From positions 1-32,900 of the forward strand of contig JANXZM010000055.1 in assembly GCA_025355505.1 (NCBI GenBank): 32,900 bases of DNA, written 5' to 3'. The notes under the pieces were generated by a model that saw only the letters and a list, made by a program, of their open reading frames with translations, did no database searches and was not told the origin of the DNA. The stretch is from Acidobacteriaceae bacterium. GTDB lineage: Bacteria; Acidobacteriota; Terriglobia; Terriglobales; Acidobacteriaceae. A program made the position numbers and the translations under genes. Position 1 is the first letter of the stretch, and each line of letters begins with the position of its first letter. Shown in pieces: positions 16,218 to 25,227 of this stretch.

Positions 16218-17058
16218 TGCGATCCGAATAGAGAAACTTCAGCGCTTCCGGAAGCCGTGCCGCCCAGGCCGATTCGGTGTGCGTAGCGCCTTCTTCGATG
16301 CGAACCTTCAGCCGTTGTTCGTCCAGTCCAGCCGCGCGCAGAATGGCTTCCAGTTCGCGGACGTCTTCCACCGTCTTGGCATCCTTTCCCGCATTTCCCG
16401 TTTCCCTCGTCCCCATCCCCAGGTAAGTGCGCGCCGGCCAACTGCTGAATCCGCGGCTCTCGTCCAGAATCTTCCGGTTGGCCACGAACAGAGACGGGCT
16501 CTCGATCAACAATCGTCCAAACACTCCCGGCACCGCCAACTGCGTGTATAACGAGATTAGTCCCCCGAGAGAAGAGCCGCCCAATCCCGTATTCTCCGGC
16601 CCCTTTAACACCGAATAACGCTCTTCGATCAGCGGCATCACTTCACGCTGCAAAAACTCCGGATAGCATTTTCCCTTCGCGTTTAAAACTTTGGGATCTT
16701 TTGACTTGTACGGAATGTACTCGCAAGCCCGGTGTTTTGTGTTGTCGATACCGACGATAATAAGCGGAGGAATTTTCTCTTCGGCGATCAACCGCGCCGC
16801 GGTCTCGCCCACTTGCCAGTGCACTCCGGCAAAGGCCGTTACCGGATCAAATAGATTCTGTCCGTCATTCAAATAAAGGACCGGATATCGAGTCGCGCCC
16901 CATCCGTCGTAATCGTCAGGCAGCCAAACCCGCACCAGTCGCGTGTTCCCGAAGATACGGCTGCTAAGCTCATGCGACCACAGGTTGCCGGTCGAAACCG
17001 GCAGGGCAGCGCTGGCGACAGGCTTTAGTTTTAGTTTTCGCGTTGTGGGCCGGGACAT
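16207..17058 (-). CDS. alpha/beta-hydrolase esterase (putative esterase D / enterochelin-esterase-like)
   Basis: This 283-residue hydrolase has the esterase-D pattern: an N-terminal strand region (RVWLPDDYDGWGATRYPVLYLNDGQNLF), the nucleophile elbow GSSLG with likely catalytic Ser163, and a C-terminal catalytic His in GATHTESAW. It resembles the alpha/beta hydrolases that cleave acyl esters or siderophore lactones, but the substrate is unknown. ATG 17058 is preferred: the longer open frame to 17178 adds 40 basic residues with no family similarity. I see no signal peptide from this start, so it is probably cytoplasmic. It precedes the Vps10 gene on the same strand by about 100 bp; its last codons and TAG are part of the 13-bp tandem array. 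Confidence 0.8.
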   Translation of the reverse strand: MSRPTTRKLKLKPVASAALPVSTGNLWSHELSSRIFGNTRLVRVWLPDDYDGWGATRYPVLYLNDGQNLFDPVTAFAGVHWQVGETAARLIAEEKIPPLIIVGIDNTKHRACEYIPYKSKDPKVLNAKGKCYPEFLQREVMPLIEERYSVLKGPENTGLGGSSLGGLISLYTQLAVPGVFGRLLIESPSLFVANRKILDESRGFSSWPARTYLGMGTRETGNAGKDAKTVEDVRELEAILRAAGLDEQRLKVRIEEGATHTESAWAARLPEALKFLYSDRIEN

Positions 17059-17228
17059 GGGGTAAATCGAGTTCTCAGCTTTCAGCTTTTTGGATTTCGG
17101 GAACCGCGGCGTTTTCCGGCAACCCATCCGAACGAGGCGCGGAAGAACCCAGCCCCGGAGGGACGACCCAGTCCTCACGCAAACTCTTTAACTCCTGAGG
17201 GCCAGAACATCACGCCTTTTGGCGCAAA

Positions 17229-17666
17229 CTACCGGCTACTGTCTCGTTTCCACCAGATCACCGCCGCCAACATCGTTGCCGTCGCTATCAACGCCAGCGA
17301 ACTCAAACACAAAATGCACCAGACTCCAAGCACGCGCGCTTCAACAAAGGTCAGATACAAAGCAAACGCCAGACCCGCCGCAGCGCCACTGAAAAGCATT
17401 GCCGGAGTCTCGCGCCGCTCGCGATACACCGTCGCCAGCCCCGCCAGCGCCGCGTACCCGAGTATCCCAATCAGCGCGACCGGAATTCCCAGGAGCGACG
17501 AATATTCACTGCGGTTCACGATGTCGCAATTGAACGTTGCTCCGATATCGCAGTACGCCGTCTTTGAGGTCGCGTAATGATGCTGCAGCGACACCGACGA
17601 CACCGCGATTCCGCACACCGCCAGAATGGCGATCAGGCTCATCAGACGCTTCGTCAAACCGGTCAC
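17229..17666 (-). CDS. VKOR-family quinone-linked disulfide oxidase
   Basis: This integral membrane protein of about 145 residues has four or five helices. Vitamin K epoxide reductase homologues pass electrons from a thioredoxin-like partner to quinone and so drive disulfide formation, replacing DsbB. The expected cysteines are present: loop pair Cys39 and Cys47 (YCDIGATFNC) and the active-site pair Cys117/Cys120 (WCILC). The conserved SEYSSLLGIPVALIG segment follows the loop. I favour GTG 17664-17666, which overlaps the TGA of the upstream thioredoxin gene (GTGA, translational coupling). An alternative GTG at 17678 would add four residues. The adjoining thioredoxin-like gene is its obvious redox partner. 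Confidence 0.88.
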   Translation of the reverse strand: MTGLTKRLMSLIAILAVCGIAVSSVSLQHHYATSKTAYCDIGATFNCDIVNRSEYSSLLGIPVALIGILGYAALAGLATVYRERRETPAMLFSGAAAGLAFALYLTFVEARVLGVWCILCLSSLALIATATMLAAVIWWKRDSSR

Positions 17667-18094
17667 TGCAGCGCGCACCCCGTCCGATCACTCAGCTCTT
17701 GCAGCGTGAAATTATGCTCCACTCGTTCGCCCGTGGGCGGAAACTGCCAGGTGGGATAGTGCTTGACGTCTTCGTCTTTGCAAACCTGTGACTGCCCGTG
17801 TGTTTCGCCCTTGATGCCGCACTCCACGTAAGGAGCGTACTCAAACGATGCCCCAAATTTTTCTTTTTGCTCCACGCAATGCGGGCACCACCACGCCCCG
17901 TACATCTTCACGCCGCGCTCCGTCAGACAGCGCGCGAACGCATCGTGCTTGTGCTGGCTGCGGTTGCCAAGATAATAGACTAGTCCGAACGCGGCCACCA
18001 CCAGCACGGCATAGATCGCGATGCGCCCCCAATTCCGGCTCAACCTTTTGATGCCCAGTTTTTCGTTTCGCCGTTCTCTTCGTTCTTGCGACAT
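17663..18094 (-). CDS. membrane-anchored thioredoxin-like protein, VKOR partner
   Basis: This 143-residue protein has a basic N-terminus, one membrane anchor (about 24-42) and a periplasmic thioredoxin-fold domain. The redox site is WCPHC (Cys70/Cys73), the cis-Pro loop is YPTW (Pro114), and a second cysteine pair (Cys92, Cys105) matches that in the thioredoxin domain fused to VKOR in cyanobacteria. It probably oxidises secreted proteins and is re-oxidised by the VKOR encoded immediately downstream with a 4-bp overlap. The domains are therefore encoded as two genes, thioredoxin first. A TATAAG box lies 6 nt before the ATG. Confidence 0.88.
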   Translation of the reverse strand: MSQERRERRNEKLGIKRLSRNWGRIAIYAVLVVAAFGLVYYLGNRSQHKHDAFARCLTERGVKMYGAWWCPHCVEQKEKFGASFEYAPYVECGIKGETHGQSQVCKDEDVKHYPTWQFPPTGERVEHNFTLQELSDRTGCALQ

Positions 18095-18100
18095 GGAATT

Positions 18101-18106
18101 CTTATA
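18101..18106 (-). promoter_or_regulatory. TATAAG -10-like box of the thioredoxin/VKOR pair
   Basis: On the minus strand TATAAG is followed by six bases and then the ATG at 18094. This would give a leaderless transcript, the same arrangement as at sodC. It suggests the redox pair can be transcribed separately from the lipid genes upstream. Confidence 0.35.
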
Positions 18107-18144
18107 TCACGATTGTTTAGGAAGAATTGTCATCACACGATTCT

Positions 18145-19083
18145 TTAAACCACCACCCGGAGCGCCGAGGGCAGCACTTCGATCGCCCGGCACTCCAGCG
18201 TCAGCACCTCGCCGTCCACCATTACATCCACCGGGCCGTTCAGTTGAAACTCGACGCGCCGAACCTTCTGCCGCTCCGCCAGCGGATGCCGAGTGTGCGT
18301 GCCATCATAAAGCGTTGCCAGGTTCCGGATCAGCCCCAGCCGCCCAATCGGCCCCCACCGCACATACTCAATCAATCCGTCATCGGTGACCGCGTCGGGC
18401 GCGATCATCATTGTGCCGCCCGTGAACTTGCTGTTGTTAAACGTCAAAAACAGGCAGCGCCGCGAGTCAAACTCTCGCTGCCCCTCCAACCGCACCGGAA
18501 ACGGGCGCCGATCGAGCCGCACCAGAGAAAGAAAAATAGACAGCACGTACCCAAATTGCCCAAGCCCCAGAAACCGCCGATGCCGCAACGCCGCCACATC
18601 CGCCGCAAACCCCACGCTCAGCAAATTCGTGTAGTAGATGGCTCCGTCTTTGTGCTCCAGCCGCAAAACATCACAAGGCCGTGAACGCCGCGCCTCCAAC
18701 GCCTCCAGCGCGTGCTCTAAACCACTCTTACTGGAAGCCCCATCCGCGAAATCCTTTAGAAAAGAATTGCCGGTTCCAAGCGGAAGAAACCCAAGCGTTG
18801 CGACTGCGTCCTCCGGCGTCTCTGCTCCTGTTACCGTGGAATCCGGAAACAGACCGTTGACGATTTCGTACGAAGTCCCATCTCCACCCACCGCCAGAAA
18901 CTTTCGATAGCCGCGCCCATAGGCCTCGCGAGCAATCCGAGTGGCCTCGCCAGCCGCGCTCGTCTCCGCTGTCTCCAGCACAATTCCCGCCGCCCGCAGG
19001 CGATCGAGCGCCGCAGCCACGCCCTCGCGGCAACGCCCGCCGCCCGCCGCCGGATTGATAATGGCAAAAAAAGTTTCGTTCAC
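18145..19083 (-). CDS. diacylglycerol kinase / lipid kinase (YegS/DgkB family)
   Basis: This 312-residue cytoplasmic lipid kinase carries the DAGK catalytic motif GGDGT (66-70), the N-terminal INPAAGGG loop (9-16), and PLGTGNSFLKD (101-111), the counterpart of the usual GTGNDFAR. The C-terminal half has the second YegS-like beta-sandwich lobe (about 140-312). It phosphorylates a lipid hydroxyl, such as diacylglycerol, sphingoid base or another long-chain alcohol, using ATP. The start is GTG at 19083. It is last in the co-oriented lipid-gene run, 76 bp after the AMP-forming ligase, so a role in making the phosphorylated lipid product is plausible but inferred. Confidence 0.88.
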   Translation of the reverse strand: MNETFFAIINPAAGGGRCREGVAAALDRLRAAGIVLETAETSAAGEATRIAREAYGRGYRKFLAVGGDGTSYEIVNGLFPDSTVTGAETPEDAVATLGFLPLGTGNSFLKDFADGASSKSGLEHALEALEARRSRPCDVLRLEHKDGAIYYTNLLSVGFAADVAALRHRRFLGLGQFGYVLSIFLSLVRLDRRPFPVRLEGQREFDSRRCLFLTFNNSKFTGGTMMIAPDAVTDDGLIEYVRWGPIGRLGLIRNLATLYDGTHTRHPLAERQKVRRVEFQLNGPVDVMVDGEVLTLECRAIEVLPSALRVVV

Positions 19084-19159
19084 GTTTAAGGTTTGGTTCT
19101 TAGCTCGCAGCCCGTAACTAGCTGCAATCCCCCGAGTGACTGATAGCTGACAGCTGAAC

Positions 19160-20875
19160 CTATATCCCCACTACTCCCGCCCGCGCCGCGTCAACCCCGA
19201 TCTCCGCCGCCAATTCTCCGCGCTTGATCTTCAGCGACGCCGTCCGCGGAAAATCTTTCTCCCACACCAGATACCCACCCACGCGCTTGAAGTCGGCCAG
19301 CCGCCGGTTCCGCTCCACCATCTCCTCGCGCAACTTATCGTCGAACTGCTGATTCTGCTCCAGCCGCAACACCAGCACCAGCATCTCGTTACCCAGCGTC
19401 TTCTGCGGCCACAAATAATTCGCCGCAAACATGCAGAATTCCTTCACCGGCAGACCATCAAACACCGCTTCAATATCCTCGGGATAAATGTTCTTCCCGC
19501 CCTCGGTGACAATCATATTTTTCTTGCGCCCAACAAGTTGCAGGTGTCCGCGCCCATCAACATCAAAGCGCCCCTGATCGCCCGTCAGCAACCAGCCCTC
19601 GACGATCGTCTGCGCCGTCTGTTCCGGGTCATCCAGATAATGCGACATGACCGCGCGGCTCCGCACCGCCACTTCCCCAATCCCGTCGCCATCCGGATTC
19701 AGCAGGCGGACCTCGGTTCCAGGCAGCGGCTTGCCCACCGTATCGGCGCGAAATGGTTTCAGATCGTTGAGCGTCACTGCCGTGCAAGCTTCCGTCAGCC
19801 CGTATCCGCACGTCACTGGAATTCCAAGATCGTAGAAAAACTGCAACGTCGAAGGTTCCGTAAATGCTCCGCCCACAATCAACGCCCGCAGTTCTCCGCC
19901 AAACGCCCTGTGCACTTGCGGCAGCAGACGACGGCTGAACTCCACATGCGGACGTGCTCGCGTCAGCATTTTGTTCAGCCCAATCAAGCGGTCAAGTATC
20001 ATCCGCTTTGCGGGCTTCAGTTCAGCAAACTTCGCTCGCAGTCCACGTTCCAAATTCTTCAGCACCATCGGCACCAGGCTCACATAGGTGATGCGGTAGC
20101 GCACAAACGCGTCGCGCACAAACTCCGGACGCAGCGTCCGCAGATGAACCACGCAAGCTCCGCACACAAACGGCCCGACAAATCCCACCATGAAATCAAT
20201 CGCGTGATTGGTGGGCAGAATACTCAAATAGCGCACGCCCGGCCAAAATGGATACCACGCCGTCAACGAAGCGCACTGCTCCAGATAACTGTCGTGCGTG
20301 AGCACGCATCCCTTCGGACGCCCGCCCGTCCCCGACGAATAGACGATGCAGGCCGTGTCCGCGCGCTGCCGCGTCGCAAACTGCGGCTCGCCCTTCCGCT
20401 TGAATTCTTCCCAGCGGTAAGCGCCGCGCAAGTCCGCGCCCGCCGGCGCTTCCGTCACCAGCACAATCTCAACCGTAAGTTTCGAGAACTCCGGTGACTG
20501 TGTGATCGCCCGCCACAAGTAGTATTCGACAACCAGAAACCGCGCCTTCGAATGCGCCAGCAGTTGCAGATGCTCGACCGCGCTCAATTTGTAATCCAGC
20601 GGAACCAGAACGCCGCCACAGAAAAAGATCGAGTATGCCGAAATCAGCCACTTCGACTGATTCGTCATGATGATCGCCGCCCGGTCCCCCGCCTTGAAAT
20701 CGGCGTCCTCAAGCGCGCGGCAAAGCGGCCGCGCCAGTTCCCTAAAGTCAGAGTAGGTTAACCGCGCCTTTTCGCGGTCACGATCAGCTTCAATCAGGCA
20801 GGTTTCATTGGGCCAGCGCTCCAGCGCGTCTTTGAGCGCGGCACCCAGGCTGGCATATTGACGGAGGTCAAGCAT
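19160..20875 (-). CDS. AMP-forming acyl-CoA/acyl-ACP synthetase (ligase 1)
   Basis: This 571-residue ANL-superfamily enzyme activates a carboxylic acid as its AMP ester and transfers it to a thiol (CoA or a phosphopantetheine arm). The phosphate loop is [11 protein letters not shown] (179-189). The A5-type motif [11 protein letters not shown], the hinge [26 protein letters not shown] and the C-terminal lysine region [11 protein letters not shown] are all present, so it should be active. It follows the ACP gene by 30 bp, which suggests that the ACP could be its acceptor (fatty acyl-ACP ligase behaviour), although the usual CoA function is not excluded. It is only distantly related to the second ligase of the cluster. 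Confidence 0.88.
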   Translation of the reverse strand: MLDLRQYASLGAALKDALERWPNETCLIEADRDREKARLTYSDFRELARPLCRALEDADFKAGDRAAIIMTNQSKWLISAYSIFFCGGVLVPLDYKLSAVEHLQLLAHSKARFLVVEYYLWRAITQSPEFSKLTVEIVLVTEAPAGADLRGAYRWEEFKRKGEPQFATRQRADTACIVYSSGTGGRPKGCVLTHDSYLEQCASLTAWYPFWPGVRYLSILPTNHAIDFMVGFVGPFVCGACVVHLRTLRPEFVRDAFVRYRITYVSLVPMVLKNLERGLRAKFAELKPAKRMILDRLIGLNKMLTRARPHVEFSRRLLPQVHRAFGGELRALIVGGAFTEPSTLQFFYDLGIPVTCGYGLTEACTAVTLNDLKPFRADTVGKPLPGTEVRLLNPDGDGIGEVAVRSRAVMSHYLDDPEQTAQTIVEGWLLTGDQGRFDVDGRGHLQLVGRKKNMIVTEGGKNIYPEDIEAVFDGLPVKEFCMFAANYLWPQKTLGNEMLVLVLRLEQNQQFDDKLREEMVERNRRLADFKRVGGYLVWEKDFPRTASLKIKRGELAAEIGVDAARAGVVGI

Positions 20876-20905
20876 TTAATGTTTTATCTCACCACGGAGA
20901 CACGG

Positions 20906-21172
20906 CTAAAGCCGCGCCTGAATCCTATTCGCGAGCGTACGAAAATCCGACACGCCCTGCAGTTCATAGTCTGGCAACTCGATGCGGAAGTGATGCTCCA
21001 GTCGCGTCAGCAAATCGAGCGCCTGCAGGCTATCAATGCCAAGCGTCTTAAAAAAGTCGTCGTCAGGCGTGAGCTTTTCCCGCGGCACCTTAAAATGCGA
21101 AGCGGCAAGATTCAGAACTTCATCGAGCGTGTGATCAGTCGTAGGCGCTGACATAAGCGTGATGTCCTTCAT
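20906..21172 (-). CDS. free-standing acyl carrier protein
   Basis: This 88-residue acidic four-helix carrier has the phosphopantetheine site GIDSLQALDLL (Ser48). It is not likely to be the housekeeping fatty-acid AcpP: the attachment motif is IDSLQ where AcpP has DSLD, and it sits among lipid-modification genes, not fab genes. It probably carries the acyl chain handled by the neighbouring ligases, hydratase and reductase. An internal ATG at 21154 (MSAPTTDH) is an alternative start, with AAGGA a little upstream. The stop codon falls in a small CGGC-TAAA-GCCG hairpin (20903-20914). Confidence 0.88.
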   Translation of the reverse strand: MKDITLMSAPTTDHTLDEVLNLAASHFKVPREKLTPDDDFFKTLGIDSLQALDLLTRLEHHFRIELPDYELQGVSDFRTLANRIQARL

Positions 21173-21196
21173 ATTACCGAGTTACAGATTACACAT

Positions 21197-22000
21197 TTAC
21201 GGCAGATACGGCTGCACTCCCTCATTCTCCACAAACTTCCGCAGCCCTTCTTCGACGGCTGGACGCGAATAAAGGTCGCAGAAAATATCGATCTCCCGCT
21301 TCAACTCCTCATGTGGGATCGGCTTCACGAACTCCTTCGCCGCTGCTGTCGTCCGCCGGTCGAATTTTCCAACCTGGCTGGCCGTAGCTCGCGCCACCCG
21401 CAGCGCCTCGCCTTCGGCCGCAATCTGGCTCACCAGCCCGATCTGCTGCGCTTTCATCACATTGAAGCTGCGTCCGGTCAGCAGCAGATCGCGCACCACC
21501 GCATTGCCCACATCCCGCTTCAGACGCGGGATCCCACCGAATCCCGGGATCAGCCCGAGCCGCAGTTCCGGAAAACAAAATCGCGCCATCCGGTCCGCAA
21601 TCATAATGTCGCAAACCAGCGCCAGCTCGAACCCGCCGCCAAACGTCACCCCATGCACTGCCGCGATCGTCGTCAGCGGCGCCGCATCGAGCGCGTTCAT
21701 CACGGCGTGAATGCGCTCCAGGAATTCCCGCACTCCGCGCAAGGCTGCGCCTTTTTCCATCGCTCGACCGCGCTGAAACAACTCGCGCAAATCCGCTCCC
21801 GCTGAAAATCCCGCCTTCAACGTCGAATGGATAATCAACGCATGCGCTTCATTCGACAGCCCGGGCAGAGCTGCCACAAATTTCTCCAACTCCTCCAGCG
21901 TGCGCGTCCCAATCTCGTTGCACGGGTCGCGATGCAGCGCGAGTTCAATCGCCCCATTCACCTTCTGCCAGGAAAGCGTCTGCCCTTTGAAGTCGTTCAT
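21197..22000 (-). CDS. enoyl-CoA hydratase/isomerase family protein
   Basis: This 267-residue crotonase-fold enzyme has the oxyanion-hole segments AGFSAGADL (63-71) and GVTFGGGFELAL (117-128), and both acid/base glutamates of hydratases at the expected places, Glu125 and Glu145 (FPELRLGL). Hydration or isomerisation of an acyl thioester is therefore likely. It overlaps the upstream ligase gene by 4 bp (ATGA), a sign of coupling, and is followed after 24 bp by the ACP gene. Its substrate may be an ACP- or CoA-bound chain made in the cluster; ordinary beta-oxidation use cannot be excluded. Confidence 0.88.
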   Translation of the reverse strand: MNDFKGQTLSWQKVNGAIELALHRDPCNEIGTRTLEELEKFVAALPGLSNEAHALIIHSTLKAGFSAGADLRELFQRGRAMEKGAALRGVREFLERIHAVMNALDAAPLTTIAAVHGVTFGGGFELALVCDIMIADRMARFCFPELRLGLIPGFGGIPRLKRDVGNAVVRDLLLTGRSFNVMKAQQIGLVSQIAAEGEALRVARATASQVGKFDRRTTAAAKEFVKPIPHEELKREIDIFCDLYSRPAVEEGLRKFVENEGVQPYLP

Positions 22001-23682
22001 GCCGTCTTCGCCGCCTGATACATCGCGTCAATTTCGTTTCGAAAGCGCTCTGCAATCAGGTCCCGCTTCAGCTTTCCATTCGCCGTCAACAGCCCGCTCT
22101 CAATGGTGAACGCTTCCTCCACCAGATGAAACCCTCGTACCTGTTTGTAATGCGGAAGGCCCGGATTCACAATGTCCAGCGCCGCCTGCGTTTTTTCGCC
22201 ACTCACTTTGCCCGTAACCAGCGCCGCCAGATATCCGCGTCCATTGCCTACGACCACCACCTGAATTGCGCCCGGCAACTCGTGCAATATCTTATCCTCA
22301 ATCGGCTCCGGCGCAATGTTATGTCCCGATCCGAGAATAATCAGGTTCTTGATGCGGCCGACAATCTTCCAGTTTCCGTTTGCGTCCACTTCGCCCTGAT
22401 CGCCGGTATGAAACCAGCCATCGCGCAGTACTTTCGCTGTTTCCTCCGGACGACTCCAGTATCCCGGAAAAATATTCGGCCCGCGCACCACGATCTCCGC
22501 ATTCTCCGCGATCTTCATTTCCACGCCCGAAATCGGTGGCCCCGCGCGCCCCGGAATGATCGGCGCATCCGGATCATCCATGGTACAGATCGCCGTCGTC
22601 TCGGTCAGGCCGTACACCTGCAAAACCGGGACGCCCAGCATCATAAAGAACAACTGTGTTTCTAAACTTAGCGGCGCCGAGCCACAAATCAGCGCGCGCA
22701 GTTTGCCGCCGATCATCTTCTTTCGAATCGTGGGAAATACGAGCCGATTTGCCAGCCCGAGCCAGAACCCGTCTCCGGCGCGGGATTTCCCCTCCTGCCG
22801 CCGCACCCATGCGCCCTTTGCCTTGGTGTACACCTTCAACGGAAATCCACCCGTCTTCCAAAGTTGCTCGTCGACCGCTTTGCGCATGCGTTCGAGCAGC
22901 GCGGGAACATTCAGAAAATACTCCGGCGCTGCCATGCGCATTTCCGCAGCAATCTTCCCCAGATCCGTATTCAATGTCAGCTTGTTGCCGCGCAACATAC
23001 AGGTCAGCATCATGATCCACGAGCCCGCAAAGCAAAACGGCAGGTAATGAAACACGGCGTCCTGTCCCGGACGCGTCTTCGCCGGATCACCCAGTATCGT
23101 GCGATCCCGCATAAGCTGATCCAGCCGCCCCGAAGTGCAGCCCAGCATGTGCCCGACGTTGCCCGCGTTTAGCATCACACCCTTCGCCTCGCCTGACGTG
23201 CCTGACGTATAGATGATCGTCACCACATCTCCTTCTGCAACCGTCAGCGCTGGATTCTCCACCGGCCCGCGCCCTGCCGTGAACACATTTTCAAAACAGA
23301 AATGCGGCGGAGCTTCAGGCCACGCCTCGACGATCGCATCGGCCAGCGACTGTTCGCCGCAAGCGATCACCGAGGGCCAGCAATCCTTCATCATCGCGAC
23401 CAGTTCGGCCGGCGACTGCCGCGCATACAGCGGCACCGCCGTCAGCCCCTCCGCCATGACGGCTAGATCCATCGCCACCCACTGCATTGAGTTATGCGCC
23501 AACAGCGCGCAGCGGTCGCCCTTCTTCAGCCGCAGCCGACGCAGATAAGCCCGCGCCACTTGCACCTGAGCCAGCAACTGCCGCGCTGTAAGCGGAACTG
23601 GCTGCCCGTCGCGCAGTTCCTGCAGCACGACGGCATCGCCGCTGCGCTCCAGCCTCGCAACAATCTGTTCAAGAAATGACAT
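21997..23682 (-). CDS. AMP-forming long-chain acyl-CoA synthetase (ligase 2)
   Basis: This 561-residue ANL enzyme has the phosphate loop YTSGTSGEAKG (158-168), the motif VYGLTETTAIC, the hinge TGDQGEVDANGNWKIVGR and the C-terminal catalytic lysine region TANGKLKRD. The linker region and overall layout fit FadD15/long-chain acyl-CoA synthetases. It provides activated fatty acyl groups. It heads the four-gene block ligase 2, hydratase, ACP, ligase 1, and is separated from the pyruvyl transferase upstream by 135 bp containing an inverted repeat, so a second promoter is possible there. Confidence 0.9.
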   Translation of the reverse strand: MSFLEQIVARLERSGDAVVLQELRDGQPVPLTARQLLAQVQVARAYLRRLRLKKGDRCALLAHNSMQWVAMDLAVMAEGLTAVPLYARQSPAELVAMMKDCWPSVIACGEQSLADAIVEAWPEAPPHFCFENVFTAGRGPVENPALTVAEGDVVTIIYTSGTSGEAKGVMLNAGNVGHMLGCTSGRLDQLMRDRTILGDPAKTRPGQDAVFHYLPFCFAGSWIMMLTCMLRGNKLTLNTDLGKIAAEMRMAAPEYFLNVPALLERMRKAVDEQLWKTGGFPLKVYTKAKGAWVRRQEGKSRAGDGFWLGLANRLVFPTIRKKMIGGKLRALICGSAPLSLETQLFFMMLGVPVLQVYGLTETTAICTMDDPDAPIIPGRAGPPISGVEMKIAENAEIVVRGPNIFPGYWSRPEETAKVLRDGWFHTGDQGEVDANGNWKIVGRIKNLIILGSGHNIAPEPIEDKILHELPGAIQVVVVGNGRGYLAALVTGKVSGEKTQAALDIVNPGLPHYKQVRGFHLVEEAFTIESGLLTANGKLKRDLIAERFRNEIDAMYQAAKTA

Positions 23683-23739
23683 GCGACTGTGATCGACCAG
23701 GAGTACCGATGTTGCAAACTACCTCTCGGGATTTCCTCA

Positions 23740-23802
23740 GTGAACCTTCGTGTCCTTTGCGGTTTCCGCACTTCTTTAACCACAGAGGACACGAAAGTTC
23801 AC
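23740..23802. repeat. inverted repeat between pyruvyl transferase and ligase 2 genes
   Basis: Arms 23740-23761 and 23781-23802 are complementary at 19 of 22 positions, with a 19-nt loop. The arm contains CCACAGAGGACACGAAAG, a relative of motifs at 1272-1300, 20890 and 29393. The hairpin could attenuate or stabilise the message inside the lipid-gene run. Confidence 0.6.
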
Positions 23803-23817
23803 GAATAAAAACCCAAC

Positions 23818-25227
23818 CTACCCGTACGCCTTCACTAACTCTCGCAACCCATCGCCCATCGGCGGCAGATAATCCTCCCAGCTCCATTCTCCGCGACGAG
23901 TAGGAAACTCCGGATACCGCCGCTGCACTTCTTCTTCAAAATACACGCCCATGCGCGCCATCAATTTCAAATTCTTCACCACCGTCCGCGCGATCCCGTC
24001 GGCAATCCGCTCACCGTCGCGATCCAGAATTTCGAGTGCCGCCAGAGTTCGCGCCTCCAGGTCCGCATCATCCACATTCATCAGCAACTCCTGATGCCCG
24101 CGCTCGTTCATCAGATTCCGTATGCGCTCATCCATCGTGATCCCCGCCGACGCCACCAGCGCCGGCATCGAAGTCACAATCCCGTGATAACGCGAAGACA
24201 CCATCATGCGGCACGCCCGCAGGATACTAACCATTTGGTACATGTTGTAATCGTCCGAAGTCAGCACCGGAACTCCGCCCAGCTTCTCCGAGATACGACC
24301 GCACGGCCGAGCATCCATGCGCTCGGTCGCGGCCAGGATCACGAACACATTTTTCTTCTGGCGGAACGCGGCCACCGCATTGGCAATCGAATTCAGATAA
24401 TGTTCGTAGGCGCGATCCGCCTTTGGCCCCGCGTGATGAAAGTAGGGCCCGCGGTAGTGGCTCTCTTTGTATGCGCCCGTCAGGCTGTACAGCGCGGCCT
24501 TCGCCACCGACGCCTTCACCGGCCACTCAAACGGATTGATCGGACACAACACCAGCACCGGCGTCTTGCCATCCCAACCCACATCGCGCAGCGCCTTCCG
24601 CCCATACTCCGCACCCAGCGGCTCAAATGTCCATGCCGTGTCCGTGCCCAGTTCCGTTGGCACGCCGAGCTCGCGCAGAATTTTCCGCGACTCATCATTG
24701 CGCGTGATCACCAGCGAATTCCTGCAATAGCGTCCGCACATCTTTGCGACCAGCGGATCCATATGCCCCGCTTCGGCGCCGTAGCCGATCGACAATTTGT
24801 TCTCCGCCGCCGCAATGCCCAGCGAGCCGATCATCATCGTCGCCAATGCATTCGCAAATTTCGATTTGAACATCGAACCTTCACACGCCACAACGCCATG
24901 ATGTTTCGGCACTTCCCTGGCCAGGAACGGCGGGAAAATATCCGGCAGCCGTACCTGCGACGTGCCTTCGAAATAGCCGCGCGACCGGTCAAAATTAAAC
25001 GTCATCATGCTGAGATCGACATTCTCCGGCCCAAGAATCCGCCGGATTTGCCGCAGCATCTCCTCCACGCGCACATCCGACCCGGTGTTGCGCGTGCCGT
25101 TGTAGCCCGCAAACAGCAGCTTCAGTTTCTCGCCCGGCTGCCATGGATCCCGCTTGCCCATCATCCACTGAACCTTCTTGCCCTCGATGATGCTGGATAC
25201 CCACGCTTCCAGAACGAAGTCCATCAT
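23818..25227 (-). CDS. polysaccharide pyruvyl transferase family protein
   Basis: This 469-residue protein of the PS_pyruv_trans family (CsaB/WcaK-like) resembles enzymes that add a pyruvate ketal to a sugar from phosphoenolpyruvate. It has the family's N-terminal [12 protein letters not shown] motif (compare GNxGDE), a two-lobed GT-B-like layout, and the conserved [15 protein letters not shown] motif with the catalytic-region histidine. ATG 25227 is chosen because it forms an ATGA overlap with the SDR gene and has GGAGG nine bases upstream; a longer frame to 25263 would overlap the neighbour needlessly. In this setting the acceptor may be the sugar of a glycolipid, but pyruvylation itself is inferred from the family. 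Confidence 0.82.
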   Translation of the reverse strand: MMDFVLEAWVSSIIEGKKVQWMMGKRDPWQPGEKLKLLFAGYNGTRNTGSDVRVEEMLRQIRRILGPENVDLSMMTFNFDRSRGYFEGTSQVRLPDIFPPFLAREVPKHHGVVACEGSMFKSKFANALATMMIGSLGIAAAENKLSIGYGAEAGHMDPLVAKMCGRYCRNSLVITRNDESRKILRELGVPTELGTDTAWTFEPLGAEYGRKALRDVGWDGKTPVLVLCPINPFEWPVKASVAKAALYSLTGAYKESHYRGPYFHHAGPKADRAYEHYLNSIANAVAAFRQKKNVFVILAATERMDARPCGRISEKLGGVPVLTSDDYNMYQMVSILRACRMMVSSRYHGIVTSMPALVASAGITMDERIRNLMNERGHQELLMNVDDADLEARTLAALEILDRDGERIADGIARTVVKNLKLMARMGVYFEEEVQRRYPEFPTRRGEWSWEDYLPPMGDGLRELVKAYG

